Origin: Anaerocolumna cellulosilytica
GTDB taxonomy: Bacteria > Bacillota > Clostridia > Lachnospirales > Lachnospiraceae
DNA: 64,000 nucleotides
Assembly (NCBI RefSeq): GCF_014218335.1
Contig: NZ_AP023367.1
Location: forward strand, 931,501 to 995,500
Direction of reading: 5' to 3'
Part shown: one piece after another, positions 1 to 6,937 of the stretch
Numbering within the stretch: the first letter of the stretch is position 1
Layout of the letters: every line of letters begins with the position of its first letter
Translations under genes and position numbers: made by a program
The notes under the pieces: generated by a model
Databases searched by the model: none
What the model was told of the DNA's origin: nothing
What the model saw: the letters and a program-made list of their open reading frames with translations, nothing else

Positions 1-372
1 TGTTATGTCTCAGCAGAATTAAAAGAAATCATGGAGATGTACACGACAGAAGCAAAATATCGCATTGTAATATTTAGCAATAAAGAAGAATCCATACAAA
101 AAGAGTGTTATCTGGTAATCGCACCTGAAATTGATGCTTTGGGTGAGAAAACCACGTATTTAAAAAATGGGTGGATAGACAAAAAAGTATTTCATAGAGG
201 TAAAATCGGGGAGTACAAACTATTCGACCTGGAAGAAAATGACCCAGGCGGCTTTCGGAAGAAGCATTTATACATTCATTTAGACCTTGTAGAAAGTATA
301 TTGCGAAGAAAATTGTGGGGGATGGAGTTTAAAGAACTTATGATGGAGGAATATAGTGGCTTTTCAAGATGA
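1..372 (+). CDS. Imm11/DUF1629-like protein, 5' end outside the window
   Basis: The frame is open from base 1, so the true start lies to the left; at least 123 residues are present. The C-terminal part (FRKKHLYIHLDLVESILRRK followed by WGMEFKEL) resembles the end of Imm11/DUF1629-type proteins, where a 'displayed residue' strand is followed by an amphipathic helix and a G-x-x-F strand. That family match is from memory of the pattern and is tentative. Its stop overlaps the GTG start of the next gene by 17 nt, which suggests translational coupling. The last 90 nt recur as a fragment inside the second copy of the block near 6,490-6,580. It could be an adaptor or an immunity protein of the toxin block. 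Confidence 0.55.
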   Translation, partial: CYVSAELKEIMEMYTTEAKYRIVIFSNKEESIQKECYLVIAPEIDALGEKTTYLKNGWIDKKVFHRGKIGEYKLFDLEENDPGGFRKKHLYIHLDLVESILRRKLWGMEFKELMMEEYSGFSR

Positions 373-922
373 AAGTATTGCAAAGATTCAAAAGTATACC
401 AGGTTAATAAGACAAAAACAGGAGAAAGGGAAGGACACAAAGGCATCAGAGCCTGCGTTGCTCCCCATCTACGAATATGAAGAAATACAAGTCTTCCATC
501 ATAGCATAAGTTTATCCTTGCCAAAACAGTTTTTTGATGAAAAGCTTGCCATTGAAAACAAATATCTGTGGTCTAAAAATAAGGAGTTGGCTATGGTTTT
601 ATCAAAGCAGGCACTGGAGGGTGAGGAAATACAGATAGAGCAATTGAAAAATACCATGGAAACTGAATTAAAGAAAAACGATATTTATGTTGAATTGGAA
701 GAGTTTCAGGAAGTGCAAGAGGAGCTTTTACGAAAAATCACCATAGCTTGCCGGATGCCCACTACCGCCGGATATATGTATCAAACCCAACTTTATCTGA
801 TTGGTCATAAGGACTGGGTTAACTTAACCATTACCTGTGTAGAAAAGAAAAAATATCTATATTCAGAAATGATAGCTTATATCCAGCAGCATATCAAAGT
901 TGAGTTTCCTAACGAGAGTTAA
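356..922 (+). CDS. DcrB/EagR-like putative effector chaperone
   Basis: 188 residues, starting at GTG 356 with GGAGGA 7 nt upstream inside the previous gene. After a charged N-terminus, residues about 40-185 follow the alternating pattern of the DcrB/DUF1795 fold: a strand pair ending SLSLPKQFFD, then ENKYLW, a helix IQIEQLKNTMETEL, the strand YMYQTQLYLIGHKDW followed by LTITC, and a final helix. EagR chaperones of type VI effectors share this fold and bind transmembrane leaders of their effectors. That fits here, because the toxin two genes downstream has a hydrophobic leader. The fold call is by eye. The 3' two-thirds is duplicated at 6580-6909. Confidence 0.6.
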   Translation: MAFQDESIAKIQKYTRLIRQKQEKGKDTKASEPALLPIYEYEEIQVFHHSISLSLPKQFFDEKLAIENKYLWSKNKELAMVLSKQALEGEEIQIEQLKNTMETELKKNDIYVELEEFQEVQEELLRKITIACRMPTTAGYMYQTQLYLIGHKDWVNLTITCVEKKKYLYSEMIAYIQQHIKVEFPNES

Positions 923-949
923 ACAACAGGAGTTGTAGAAAGGTGGCGG

Positions 950-1927
950 ATGGAACGAAAGATGAATCACTTAGAAGAGCAGTACTATCAAACAGAGATG
1001 AAGCCAGTCTTACAGGAGGTTCAAAAGGAGCTATTAAAGAAGCTGGTAGAACAGGAAGAACAGCTAAAAAAGCAAACTTTCCAATCAATTGAAGCTCTTT
1101 CTGAAAAAATAAGAGCTGTGCAAAATCAACAGGAATATAAAGTGGCTTTTCTTCACTTTACACCCTTGCAAATCGGATTCTGGCAAGATACCTATGAGAT
1201 TGCGGTAACTGCATATAGTAAGGCTTGGTATCAGGAAACCGGAGTTCATGAATCCTATTATGTTCCCTATCTTTACGAAAAGCTTACAGAAAGCAAAGTG
1301 GAATTCAGAAAAAGCATCCAGAAATATGTAGGGAAAATAAGAAAAAGTTCTATTGATTATTATTTATTAGAGGAGTACTACTCATATAATCAATACTTTA
1401 TTTATTTTTTCATGAAATGGTTTCTCCAATTGGAGGAAGCGGAGTGCTTTCAGAAGCTTCCTAAGGAAAGTAATGTCTTGGTGACCTGGGGAGCTTATAA
1501 GGATAAAGCAAGAATTGTATATGCCTATGACGAATCAGAAAAAAGCCAGGAAATGTTTCATCAGCTCTTGTTAAAACAAGATCCTGCAAAGCTATTGTTT
1601 ACCAACTGGAACGGCATGGAGATACAACATGCGGTAGTGGAATATAAGAATATGTCAGGAATCTCCTTTAAGAAGACAAGGTTACAGGATATAAAGTTTG
1701 AGCAAAGCTTTTTGGTAGGGGCAAATTTTAAGAACAGTGAGCTTAAGGATTGCACTTTTGTGAATTGTGATTTAAAGATGAGTGATTTTACAGGTTGTAC
1801 GTTATGGCAGGTTTGCTTTATAAACTGTGAGTTAACGGAAGTTCTTTGGAAGGATGCGGTATTTCACGATGTAGAGGTACAAACAGGGGAGAGTGTTAAG
1901 AAGATTCAGGAGGAGAGGTATGTTTAG
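950..1927 (+). CDS. Pentapeptide-repeat protein of the toxin block (copy 1)
   Basis: 325 residues, with AGGTGG upstream of ATG 950. Residues about 5-70 are Lys/Glu/Gln-rich and probably a coiled coil. The middle is an unrecognised alpha/beta domain rich in Tyr. Residues about 230-310 are pentapeptide repeats of the A(D/N)LXX kind (ANFKNSELKDCTF, DLKMSDFTGCTL, CFINCEL), expected to form a right-handed beta-helix. Pentapeptide proteins accompany spike and effector genes of contractile injection systems, so an adaptor or effector-loading role is inferred. It lies 27 nt after the DcrB-like gene and 18 nt before the toxin leader. The second copy at 6938-7915 is almost identical. Confidence 0.8.
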   Translation: MERKMNHLEEQYYQTEMKPVLQEVQKELLKKLVEQEEQLKKQTFQSIEALSEKIRAVQNQQEYKVAFLHFTPLQIGFWQDTYEIAVTAYSKAWYQETGVHESYYVPYLYEKLTESKVEFRKSIQKYVGKIRKSSIDYYLLEEYYSYNQYFIYFFMKWFLQLEEAECFQKLPKESNVLVTWGAYKDKARIVYAYDESEKSQEMFHQLLLKQDPAKLLFTNWNGMEIQHAVVEYKNMSGISFKKTRLQDIKFEQSFLVGANFKNSELKDCTFVNCDLKMSDFTGCTLWQVCFINCELTEVLWKDAVFHDVEVQTGESVKKIQEERYV

Positions 1928-1945
1928 GGAGAGGGGGGAAGAAGA

Positions 1946-2239
1946 ATGCTTACAGGTAGTTTAGCACTTGCCTTGTTATGCGTGGCTGTCGTTGTCATAG
2001 GAGGCACTGCAGCGGTAGCAGTGGAAGCAAAACATCATTTTATCGGTAATGCACTATTAGATATGAAAGACAGCATTGTATTATTGTTTAAGCTTGGTAA
2101 AGCTGTGGTATCACCACTCATGGAGGAGCTTACAGAGGATATTCATAGAGGCACAAAAAAAGTTAGCCTTAAGAACCTTACAAAAGGATTCACAAGATAT
2201 TCCAGGTATGATATCATCAATAATAGGAGCAATTCATAG
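1946..2239 (+). CDS. Membrane leader of polymorphic toxin, copy 1 (5' part of a split gene)
   Basis: 97-residue ORF. Residues 3-28 form a hydrophobic, Gly/Ala-rich helix (GSLALALLCVAVVVIGG), and a second hydrophobic stretch follows at about 43-58. Coding similarity appears to continue in another frame after the A7 run at 2155-2161 (codons ACA AAA AAA GTT). Skipping one A joins it to the 2076-2957 frame and gives a protein of about 337 residues. The same arrangement occurs in copy 2. It may be a programmed frameshift, transcriptional slippage, a fixed mutation before duplication or a homopolymer error. The C-terminal residues after about 75 may not be natural. Confidence 0.65.
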   Translation: MLTGSLALALLCVAVVVIGGTAAVAVEAKHHFIGNALLDMKDSIVLLFKLGKAVVSPLMEELTEDIHRGTKKVSLKNLTKGFTRYSRYDIINNRSNS

Positions 2240-2957
2240 TGTAACCCCGATAGACATAGATTTAACGATACCACCATTTTCAGCGGATATACCAAAGGAT
2301 ATCGGTGTTACGATATTTCCAAAACCAATTATAGATATTCCAGAGGTAGAATCCATACCGGCAACGGAAAGGGAGAGCGGTGTAATAATTGAAAATCCTC
2401 CGTATATACCTAAGAGTATAATTGATATATTCCCAGAGCATTTGAATGAAGGGGATACGATTATCGGGATGGATGGAGGGAATGGAGTGGGTGAGGGTTC
2501 GGGGAAGGTTACAAAGCCTAGTGACTTACCTAATTCAAACGCCAAGCCAAAAGGAAATTATGCACCAAATGATACACCTGGATATATTAGGCAAAATGAG
2601 TCGGCAGATTTACTTTCTCAAAATGGTTATAAAGTTGAAATGCTAGACGAAGTACCAGGTGGTAATGGTTATGGTGTTAAAGAAACATCTAATCCAGATC
2701 TTCTTATCGAAAATAAAGTGTATGATTCTTATGCTCCAAAAGCCGAAACAAGTACGAAAACAATTGTCAGAGAATTGTCAGGTAAAACTAAAAATCAAGC
2801 ACCTAATATAGTACTGAACTTAGATGATTATGCTGGAAACGTTGATGAATTGATAACTGTGATTAAGCAAAAGGCAACTCCTAGTGGAGATCTAAAAAGA
2901 CTAGAAGATTTGAAAATTATTAAGGATGGGAAAATTATAAATATTTTTACTGATTAA
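2076..2957 (+). CDS. Polymorphic toxin, CdiA-CT-like nuclease tip, copy 1
   Basis: Continues the leader of 1946-2239 in the +1 frame; residues before about 30 in this frame are probably not natural. Residues about 40-145 are a Pro/Ile-rich linker (DIPKDIGVTIFPKP, IENPPYIPKSIIDIFPEH) shared with copy 2. From about residue 150 the sequence is unique: a C-terminal domain with PDLLIENKVYDSYAP and a following K-x-x-QAPNIVLNLD strand. This is the pattern of CdiA C-terminal tRNA nucleases with a PD-(D/E)xK-like core (Asp, Glu, Lys in PDLLIENK). RNase activity is inferred. The putative immunity gene follows after 11 nt. Confidence 0.65.
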   Translation: MYYCLSLVKLWYHHSWRSLQRIFIEAQKKLALRTLQKDSQDIPGMISSIIGAIHSVTPIDIDLTIPPFSADIPKDIGVTIFPKPIIDIPEVESIPATERESGVIIENPPYIPKSIIDIFPEHLNEGDTIIGMDGGNGVGEGSGKVTKPSDLPNSNAKPKGNYAPNDTPGYIRQNESADLLSQNGYKVEMLDEVPGGNGYGVKETSNPDLLIENKVYDSYAPKAETSTKTIVRELSGKTKNQAPNIVLNLDDYAGNVDELITVIKQKATPSGDLKRLEDLKIIKDGKIINIFTD

Positions 2958-2968
2958 GGAGATATACT

Positions 2969-3421
2969 ATGGAGTTTGAATTGTTGTTATTTAGTAAGAA
3001 AACTCAAAAAGATTATGCTTATTACTTAATGCAAATTATGGAAAAATTAAACATTCACTTCAAATCTATTGAAGACCAAGATTCTATTAATTTATGTCTT
3101 GACTGTATGACTATATCGGTAGATTTAGAAGAAGAGGTCGGGCTAGAGGTTATTGAAGATGATTTTAACTTTGTTGCAGATACAAGTGCACGAATTCAAG
3201 TATTTAGTCAGTTTAGAGATCATGCTTTAGAGATACTTTTTAAAACTATAAATGAAATTATTAAGAATACAGATTATAATTTACTCTTAATTGGAAATGG
3301 CTCAAACTTGATTTTGGAGAGAAAGAATAATAATTACTATACGTCATATCTTGATGATTACTACTATTTTAAGATTCCTTTTGATATACTTGGAGTTAAA
3401 ATTGAAACAATAAAAAAGTAA
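2969..3421 (+). CDS. Putative immunity protein to the CdiA-CT-like toxin
   Basis: 150 residues, with AAGGAG just upstream of ATG 2969 and 11 nt after the toxin stop. It is acidic and Asn/Tyr-rich with no signal peptide or membrane segment, so it should act in the cytoplasm. The N-terminal strand FELLLFSKKT followed by a helix is typical of small CdiI/SitI-type immunity proteins, but I cannot assign a family. The gene is more AT-rich than the pentapeptide gene upstream, as expected of exchangeable toxin-immunity tips. Function is inferred from position. Confidence 0.6.
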   Translation: MEFELLLFSKKTQKDYAYYLMQIMEKLNIHFKSIEDQDSINLCLDCMTISVDLEEEVGLEVIEDDFNFVADTSARIQVFSQFRDHALEILFKTINEIIKNTDYNLLLIGNGSNLILERKNNNYYTSYLDDYYYFKIPFDILGVKIETIKK

Positions 3422-3471
3422 GAGCCATAATCATTTTATGGTATAAGTCTCGTAGCCAATCGGCCAGCAAG

Positions 3472-3520
3472 TGAACTGACCCCAACAGTTTAATTAGGTA
3501 TAACTTTTGGGGGCAGTTCA
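3472..3520. repeat. 14-bp inverted repeat after the first immunity gene
   Basis: TGAACTGACCCCAA (3472-3485) is repeated in inverted form at 3507-3520 with one mismatch, around a 21-nt AT-rich loop. It could act as a hairpin terminator, although no clean T-run follows, or be paired ends of a vanished insertion sequence. Confidence 0.5.
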
Positions 3521-3584
3521 ATAATAAAGTGTGTTCTTGAGGTTAAAATACCGGGAACTAATGCAAGAAAAAATGGTCCACTAG

Positions 3585-3860
3585 TTATAATTTATTAATA
3601 TATTTCAGAATCTTCATTCCATCGATGATCCCATGCTGATATAGAAAAGCTTCTTCTAAAGCAAGATGTTTTATAAGTGAGTCAATGTAATTATCAACCA
3701 GTTCCTTCTCTTTGTCAGGTAAAGTTTCAATGAAAATCTCAGCCTGTAGAATTTGCTCATCTTCCTTCTTAGATTTGTTAGGCTGATTTTTGTGGAATAT
3801 ATCAATTAGCATATTGATTCGTTCCTGAATAAATATATCTAATAATTCTTGCTCGGTCAT
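3585..3860 (-). CDS. DUF6809-like small protein
   Basis: 91 residues. A longer frame exists, but ATG at 3860 has a strong AAGGAGGG 7 nt upstream and is the better start. The protein is helical and charged, and ends in GIIDGMKILKYINKL, like the GLRDGVRALRFLGMF end of the gene at 6074-6376. Both match the helical DUF6809 pattern common in Clostridia (N-terminal helix, E/K-rich middle, F/Y-x-x-G-x-x-x-G end). Function is unknown. It is the only minus-strand gene in the toxin island. Confidence 0.6.
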   Translation of the reverse strand: MTEQELLDIFIQERINMLIDIFHKNQPNKSKKEDEQILQAEIFIETLPDKEKELVDNYIDSLIKHLALEEAFLYQHGIIDGMKILKYINKL

Positions 3861-4021
3861 AATGCTTCCCTCCTTTGAGAACATACGATACCGAAATAGC
3901 GTCAGAAAGTCGATACCAGAAACTACTAAAAATAGATGTCTTGAATTGAATAGATCAAATGAATTCACGAAATGCTTATTGTCTTGATTCACGGTTATGG
4001 ATTTAAAGGAGTCGCTCATAA

Positions 4022-4186
4022 AATGGTAACTATTTTAGAATTGAAGATACAACAAAACCGCGTGGTAGAAATTATTTAGATATGGATGGAAATGACATGA
4101 ACAACGAAATTGTTAATGGCAAAACACGTGGTCGAAGTAAAGCTGATTATCAGCGAGTTACGCATTTTAAAAATACAGATAAATAA
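4022..4186 (+). pseudogene. Orphan toxin C-terminal tail A
   Basis: A 54-codon open stretch with no start and no signals for its own translation, following a stop at 4019. It contains NYLDMDGNDMNNE and ends YQRVTHFKNTDK. YLD-x-(D/N)GN and a terminal THF-x-N are typical closing motifs of secreted polymorphic toxins. The putative immunity gene starts 14 nt downstream. It looks like a displaced toxin tip without its delivery part, as in orphan cdiA-CT/cdiI modules. Confidence 0.6.
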
Positions 4187-4200
4187 AGAGGAGAATTTTT

Positions 4201-4539
4201 ATGGAAAGAGAAAGATTTATTAGAGTTCCTAAGGATAAAAAGGCTATGGAAGATTATGACTATGGAATTCAAATGAAAGAACAACTGGAAGAAATGATAT
4301 TGTCTGAAGGACAGTATAGGGTTCTAGATGATTTGGGAGTTTTTGAAAGTATTAATAAAGAATGTAATATTATTATTGATGAATATGAAGAAGAAATTTT
4401 GGAGTTAGATAAAATTCCAACAGCATTGGAGGTTGTAACGCAGTTAATAAATAGAAACGAAAATGAAGAACTTGTTAGATTAAGAGAAATGCTGATTTTA
4501 GCAACTACTTATAAAACGGTTGTTGGATTCGATTTTTAA
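4201..4539 (+). CDS. Putative immunity protein paired with orphan tail A
   Basis: 112 residues, with AGAGGAG upstream of ATG 4201. It is very acidic (E/D-rich) and almost entirely helical by appearance, with no signal peptide. I recognise no family. Its position directly behind a toxin tail, its size and its low GC support an immunity role. An intact immunity gene retained beside a dead toxin could protect against relatives that carry the complete toxin. Confidence 0.5.
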   Translation: MERERFIRVPKDKKAMEDYDYGIQMKEQLEEMILSEGQYRVLDDLGVFESINKECNIIIDEYEEEILELDKIPTALEVVTQLINRNENEELVRLREMLILATTYKTVVGFDF

Positions 4540-4562
4540 TTAATAATTTTGGAATTAATTAG

Positions 4563-4759
4563 TTGATATTATATTTTGAAGAAACTGAATTAATGAATAA
4601 GGCACATAATTATAAGATAGTACATAATCTGATGCTTGAAAATATGGTGTAACAGAATTTGATTTGTATCCAGATGTAATAAAAGCAATGCCGGAATGGT
4701 TTGGTAAATCTTGGTTTGATTATTGGAGGATTGAAGAATGGAAGAAATATGGAGTTTAG
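4563..4759 (+). pseudogene. Orphan toxin C-terminal tail B (frameshifted)
   Basis: Two adjoining frames together read like one protein end. One frame is open from 4563 (ELMNKAHNYKIVHNLMLE); the other is open from 4640 and runs to the stop at 4757 (EFDLYPDVIKAMPEWFG then SWFDYWRIEEWKKYGV). The switch occurs around the A4 at about 4639-4642. The MPEWFG-x-SW and terminal EEW-x-KYG motifs look like a conserved toxin end. It overlaps the start of the next gene by 22 nt, as toxin and immunity genes often do. No 5' part is present. Confidence 0.55.
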
Positions 4760-5283
4760 ATGCTTTTAGGAAAGTTAGAATATGGATTAACGAATATCCT
4801 AATGTCAAACAATCAGAAAAAAGTACCTATGAAATTAAATATCAAGGTGATAAAAGAATTAATTGGTTTAATGGAATAATGTGTGTTGAGCTATTTATCG
4901 CACCGCGTGCAGCGAGTAATTATGCAATGTTAAATATGGAGTTTGTTAAAAATGATAGTAACGAATTTGCGATTATATATAATATAAACAAAAGTGATGG
5001 ATTAAAATTCGAATCTAAGGTTGCTTCAACTAATGATGAAGTTTTGGAAGGAATATCAAAAGAATATTTAGATTGCTTTACTGAGCTATGTAATAAAATG
5101 ACAGATTATAAATTACCATCAGGTATACTAAATATTTCAGGAGGTGCTTGTGGAAAAATAGGAACCAGTGCAATGACTATTAGAAAAGTTTTTGATATTA
5201 TGATAAAGATTTTTTCAAGTAATTATAGTGATAATTTTGATGATGCTGTAAAAGATTTAATTTTAGTTGAATGTAAAAAATGA
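4738..5283 (+). CDS. Putative immunity protein paired with orphan tail B
   Basis: 181 residues, with GGAGG 8 nt upstream of ATG 4738. It is soluble and mixed alpha/beta (RINWFNGIMCVELFIAP, YKLPSGILNISGG); I do not recognise the family. A decayed second copy of its 3' half lies at 9236-9573, so this immunity gene has itself been duplicated within the island. It is strongly AT-rich. The role is inferred from its overlap with the preceding toxin tail. Confidence 0.55.
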   Translation: MEEIWSLDAFRKVRIWINEYPNVKQSEKSTYEIKYQGDKRINWFNGIMCVELFIAPRAASNYAMLNMEFVKNDSNEFAIIYNINKSDGLKFESKVASTNDEVLEGISKEYLDCFTELCNKMTDYKLPSGILNISGGACGKIGTSAMTIRKVFDIMIKIFSSNYSDNFDDAVKDLILVECKK

Positions 5284-5691
5284 TATTGGAAGTTAAAGTA
5301 ATTCGAATCATTTTAATTGAAAAATATAAAGTTGTACACAGTTCGATAACTGTGAACTGCCTGTTTTAACTTTGCTGAAATAATCTGGTTTTATGTACAA
5401 TGGTATGATTGGGGCACTGTAATCCGTGATTTCTGTTTGTAAGTAATGTTAACTTGCTTTAATCAGATATCATTTTAAATGTCATGCATAATATACATTC
5501 CAAGTTATGAGTGCTTTATTATTGAGTTTATTTATTCAACAATTCATATAATTTCTGTTTATTATAAGAATTTTAAAGTTAAGTATCAAGTGGGACATGA
5601 CATTAAAAAGATTGTTCTATTCGATAAATAACAAAAATACCCATTGTTTCTGTATAATTTAAGAAATATTAGGATATTTTTGTTATTTCAC
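5284..5691 (+). other. Gene-free AT-rich spacer
   Basis: No plausible coding frame. It holds a small perfect hairpin, CACAGTT-CGAT-AACTGTG (5337-5354). The first 75 nt are repeated after the decayed immunity copy near 9570-9655. The spacer ends in the promoter of the ribbon-helix-helix gene. Otherwise I see nothing in it. Confidence 0.6.
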
Positions 5692-5730
5692 TTGACATTA
5701 GGCTGTCTAATGTATATACTTTAGACAGCC
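5692..5730 (+). promoter_or_regulatory. Sigma-A promoter with an operator palindrome over the -10
   Basis: TTGACA (5692-5697), a 17-nt spacer and TATACT (5715-5720) make a near-consensus promoter. A perfect 10-bp inverted repeat, GGCTGTCTAA (5701-5710) and TTAGACAGCC (5721-5730), brackets the -10 box. This is an ideal place for a repressor, most simply the ribbon-helix-helix protein encoded 20 nt downstream (autoregulation, inferred). Confidence 0.85.
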
Positions 5731-5749
5731 CATTGTGGGAGGTGAGAGT

Positions 5750-5929
5750 ATGGGTGAGAAAAAAATGGGTCGTCCAACGGATAATCCCAAGCCATATAAA
5801 GTAGCAGTTAAGCTAGACCAAGAGGCAAAAGATATACTGGATGCGTATATGGAACAGGAAGGAGTTTCTTTAATGGAAGCTGCAAGAAGAGGGATTAAGA
5901 GGTTGAAGCCAGACCTTAAGAAAAAATAA
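5750..5929 (+). CDS. Ribbon-helix-helix DNA-binding protein
   Basis: 59 residues. ATG 5750 is chosen over the upstream GTG because GGGAGG lies 7 nt before it. The order MGRPTDNPK (basic arm), YKVAVKLDQEA (beta strand) and two helices (KDILDAYMEQEG, SLMEAARRGIKRL) matches the CopG/Arc ribbon-helix-helix fold. It is probably a dimeric repressor acting on the 5701-5730 palindrome. A frameshifted copy lies at 9652-9783. DUF6809-like genes occur beside it, so the two may form a small mobile regulatory unit. Confidence 0.75.
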   Translation: MGEKKMGRPTDNPKPYKVAVKLDQEAKDILDAYMEQEGVSLMEAARRGIKRLKPDLKKK

Positions 5930-6073
5930 TGGAAGCGGTGACCAGACGCAAATCAAGCACCACTTCCACGCACCAACAACGCCATAGGCAATTGCAGTGT
6001 AAATAGTATACCATGCTCTGGGATTTCCTTCAAGCCTTGTTGAGAACATTGTGGAAAGGATAAGTAAAATAGG
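5930..6073 (+). repeat. Conserved untranslated spacer, repeated near 9782-9915
   Basis: Directly after the RHH stop codon. It includes GGTGACCAGACGCAAATCAA, a C-rich run with CACGCACCAACAACGCC, and AGCCTTGTTGAGAACATTG. The same segment occurs after the decayed RHH copy at 9782-9915, with about a dozen substitutions and small indels. No coding frame is convincing. GGAAG/CTTCC and GGTG/CACC pairings suggest a folded RNA. It may be a small RNA or part of a mobile unit. Confidence 0.5.
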
Positions 6074-6376
6074 ATGGATTTGGAACAGAAAATGTGGAAA
6101 AGTCTTATTACTATGCGTTATGATATTGCATTAGAGCAGTTACTTCACAAGAAGGAATATAATGATATTTGTGAGCAGCAAAAGAAAACAGAGAGCAGAG
6201 TGGAAGAATTGCTTCAACAACTTAGTAAGGAAGATAGAAGGTTTATCTGGCAACATTATGAAGGAGAAACCGCAATGGAGAATCTGGAACTGGAAGCTGC
6301 CTACATACAAGGATTAAGGGATGGAGTTCGTGCATTAAGGTTTCTTGGAATGTTTGAGGAAGAGAATGCTTTTTAA
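6074..6376 (+). CDS. DUF6809-like small protein
   Basis: 100 residues, ATG 6074; the upstream GGAAAGGAT is about 14 nt away and only moderate. All-helical: N-terminal helix MWKSLITMRYDIALEQLL, an E/K/Q-rich centre (VEELLQQLSKEDRRF) and a C-terminal GLRDGVRALRFLGMF. It resembles the 3585-3860 gene in its ending and size. Function unknown. A short remnant of its 5' end can be traced near 9915-9960 after the decayed RHH copy. Confidence 0.6.
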   Translation: MDLEQKMWKSLITMRYDIALEQLLHKKEYNDICEQQKKTESRVEELLQQLSKEDRRFIWQHYEGETAMENLELEAAYIQGLRDGVRALRFLGMFEEENAF

Positions 6377-6513
6377 GTTATAACATCTAAAGAATTTTAG
6401 AGATTAAAAGCCTTTAAATTCAATTATTTAAATAATAAAAGTGGGATATTTTCAATTTACATAGTTGATATCCTGCTTTTTTATTTATTCATTTAGACCT
6501 TGTAGAAAGTATA

Positions 6514-6909
6514 TTGCGAAGAAAATTGTGGGGGATGGAGTTTAAAGAAGTTATGATGGAGGGATATAGTGGCTTTTCAATGGTTTTATCAAAGCAGGTG
6601 CTGGAGGGTGAGGAAATACAGATAGAGCAATTGAAAAATACCATGGAAACGGAATTAAAGAAAAACGATATTTATGTTGAATTGGAAGAGTTTCAGGAAG
6701 TGCAAGAGGAGCTTTTACGAAAAATCACCATAGCTTGCCGGATGCCCACTACCGCCGGATATATGTATCAAACCCAACTTTACCTGATTGGTCATAAGGA
6801 CTGGGTTAGCTTAACCATTACCTGCGTAGAAAAGAAAAAATATCTATATTCAGAAATGATAGCTTATATCCAGCAGCATATTAAAGTTGAGTTTGCTAAC
6901 GAGAGTTAA
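6514..6909 (+). pseudogene. Fused remnant of the Imm11-like and DcrB-like genes (copy 2)
   Basis: An open frame that joins the last residues of the Imm11-like protein (WGMEFKE...GYSGFS) to the C-terminal two-thirds of the DcrB-like protein (MVLSKQ onward). The junction is at 6579/6580, where 226 nt present in copy 1 are missing. The N-terminal strands of the DcrB-like fold are gone, so it is probably non-functional as a chaperone. An internal ATG at 6580 could still give a short product. Confidence 0.7.
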
Positions 6910-6937
6910 AACAACAGGAGTTGTAGAAAGGTGGCGG

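Larger units (their letters stand above)
274..2485 (+). repeat. Toxin-delivery block, copy 1
   Basis: Long direct repeat, nearly identical to 6487-8487. It starts inside the Imm11-like gene and runs through the DcrB-like gene, the pentapeptide gene and the conserved part of the toxin. Similarity stops abruptly just after the segment encoding MDGGN, where the variable toxin tip begins. Relative to copy 2 it has an extra 226 nt (367-592). The near-identity of the copies suggests a recent duplication or ongoing gene conversion. Confidence 0.92.

Noticed and set aside
3861-4019. N-terminal extension of the minus-strand DUF6809-like gene
   Set aside because: ATG 3860 has a strong AAGGAGGG at ideal spacing and homologous proteins are about 90-100 residues; the extension is hydrophobic and unlike the family.
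4590-4808. Minus-strand His/Leu-rich frame over orphan tail B
   Set aside because: Low-complexity antisense of AT-rich toxin and immunity sequence; no start signal.
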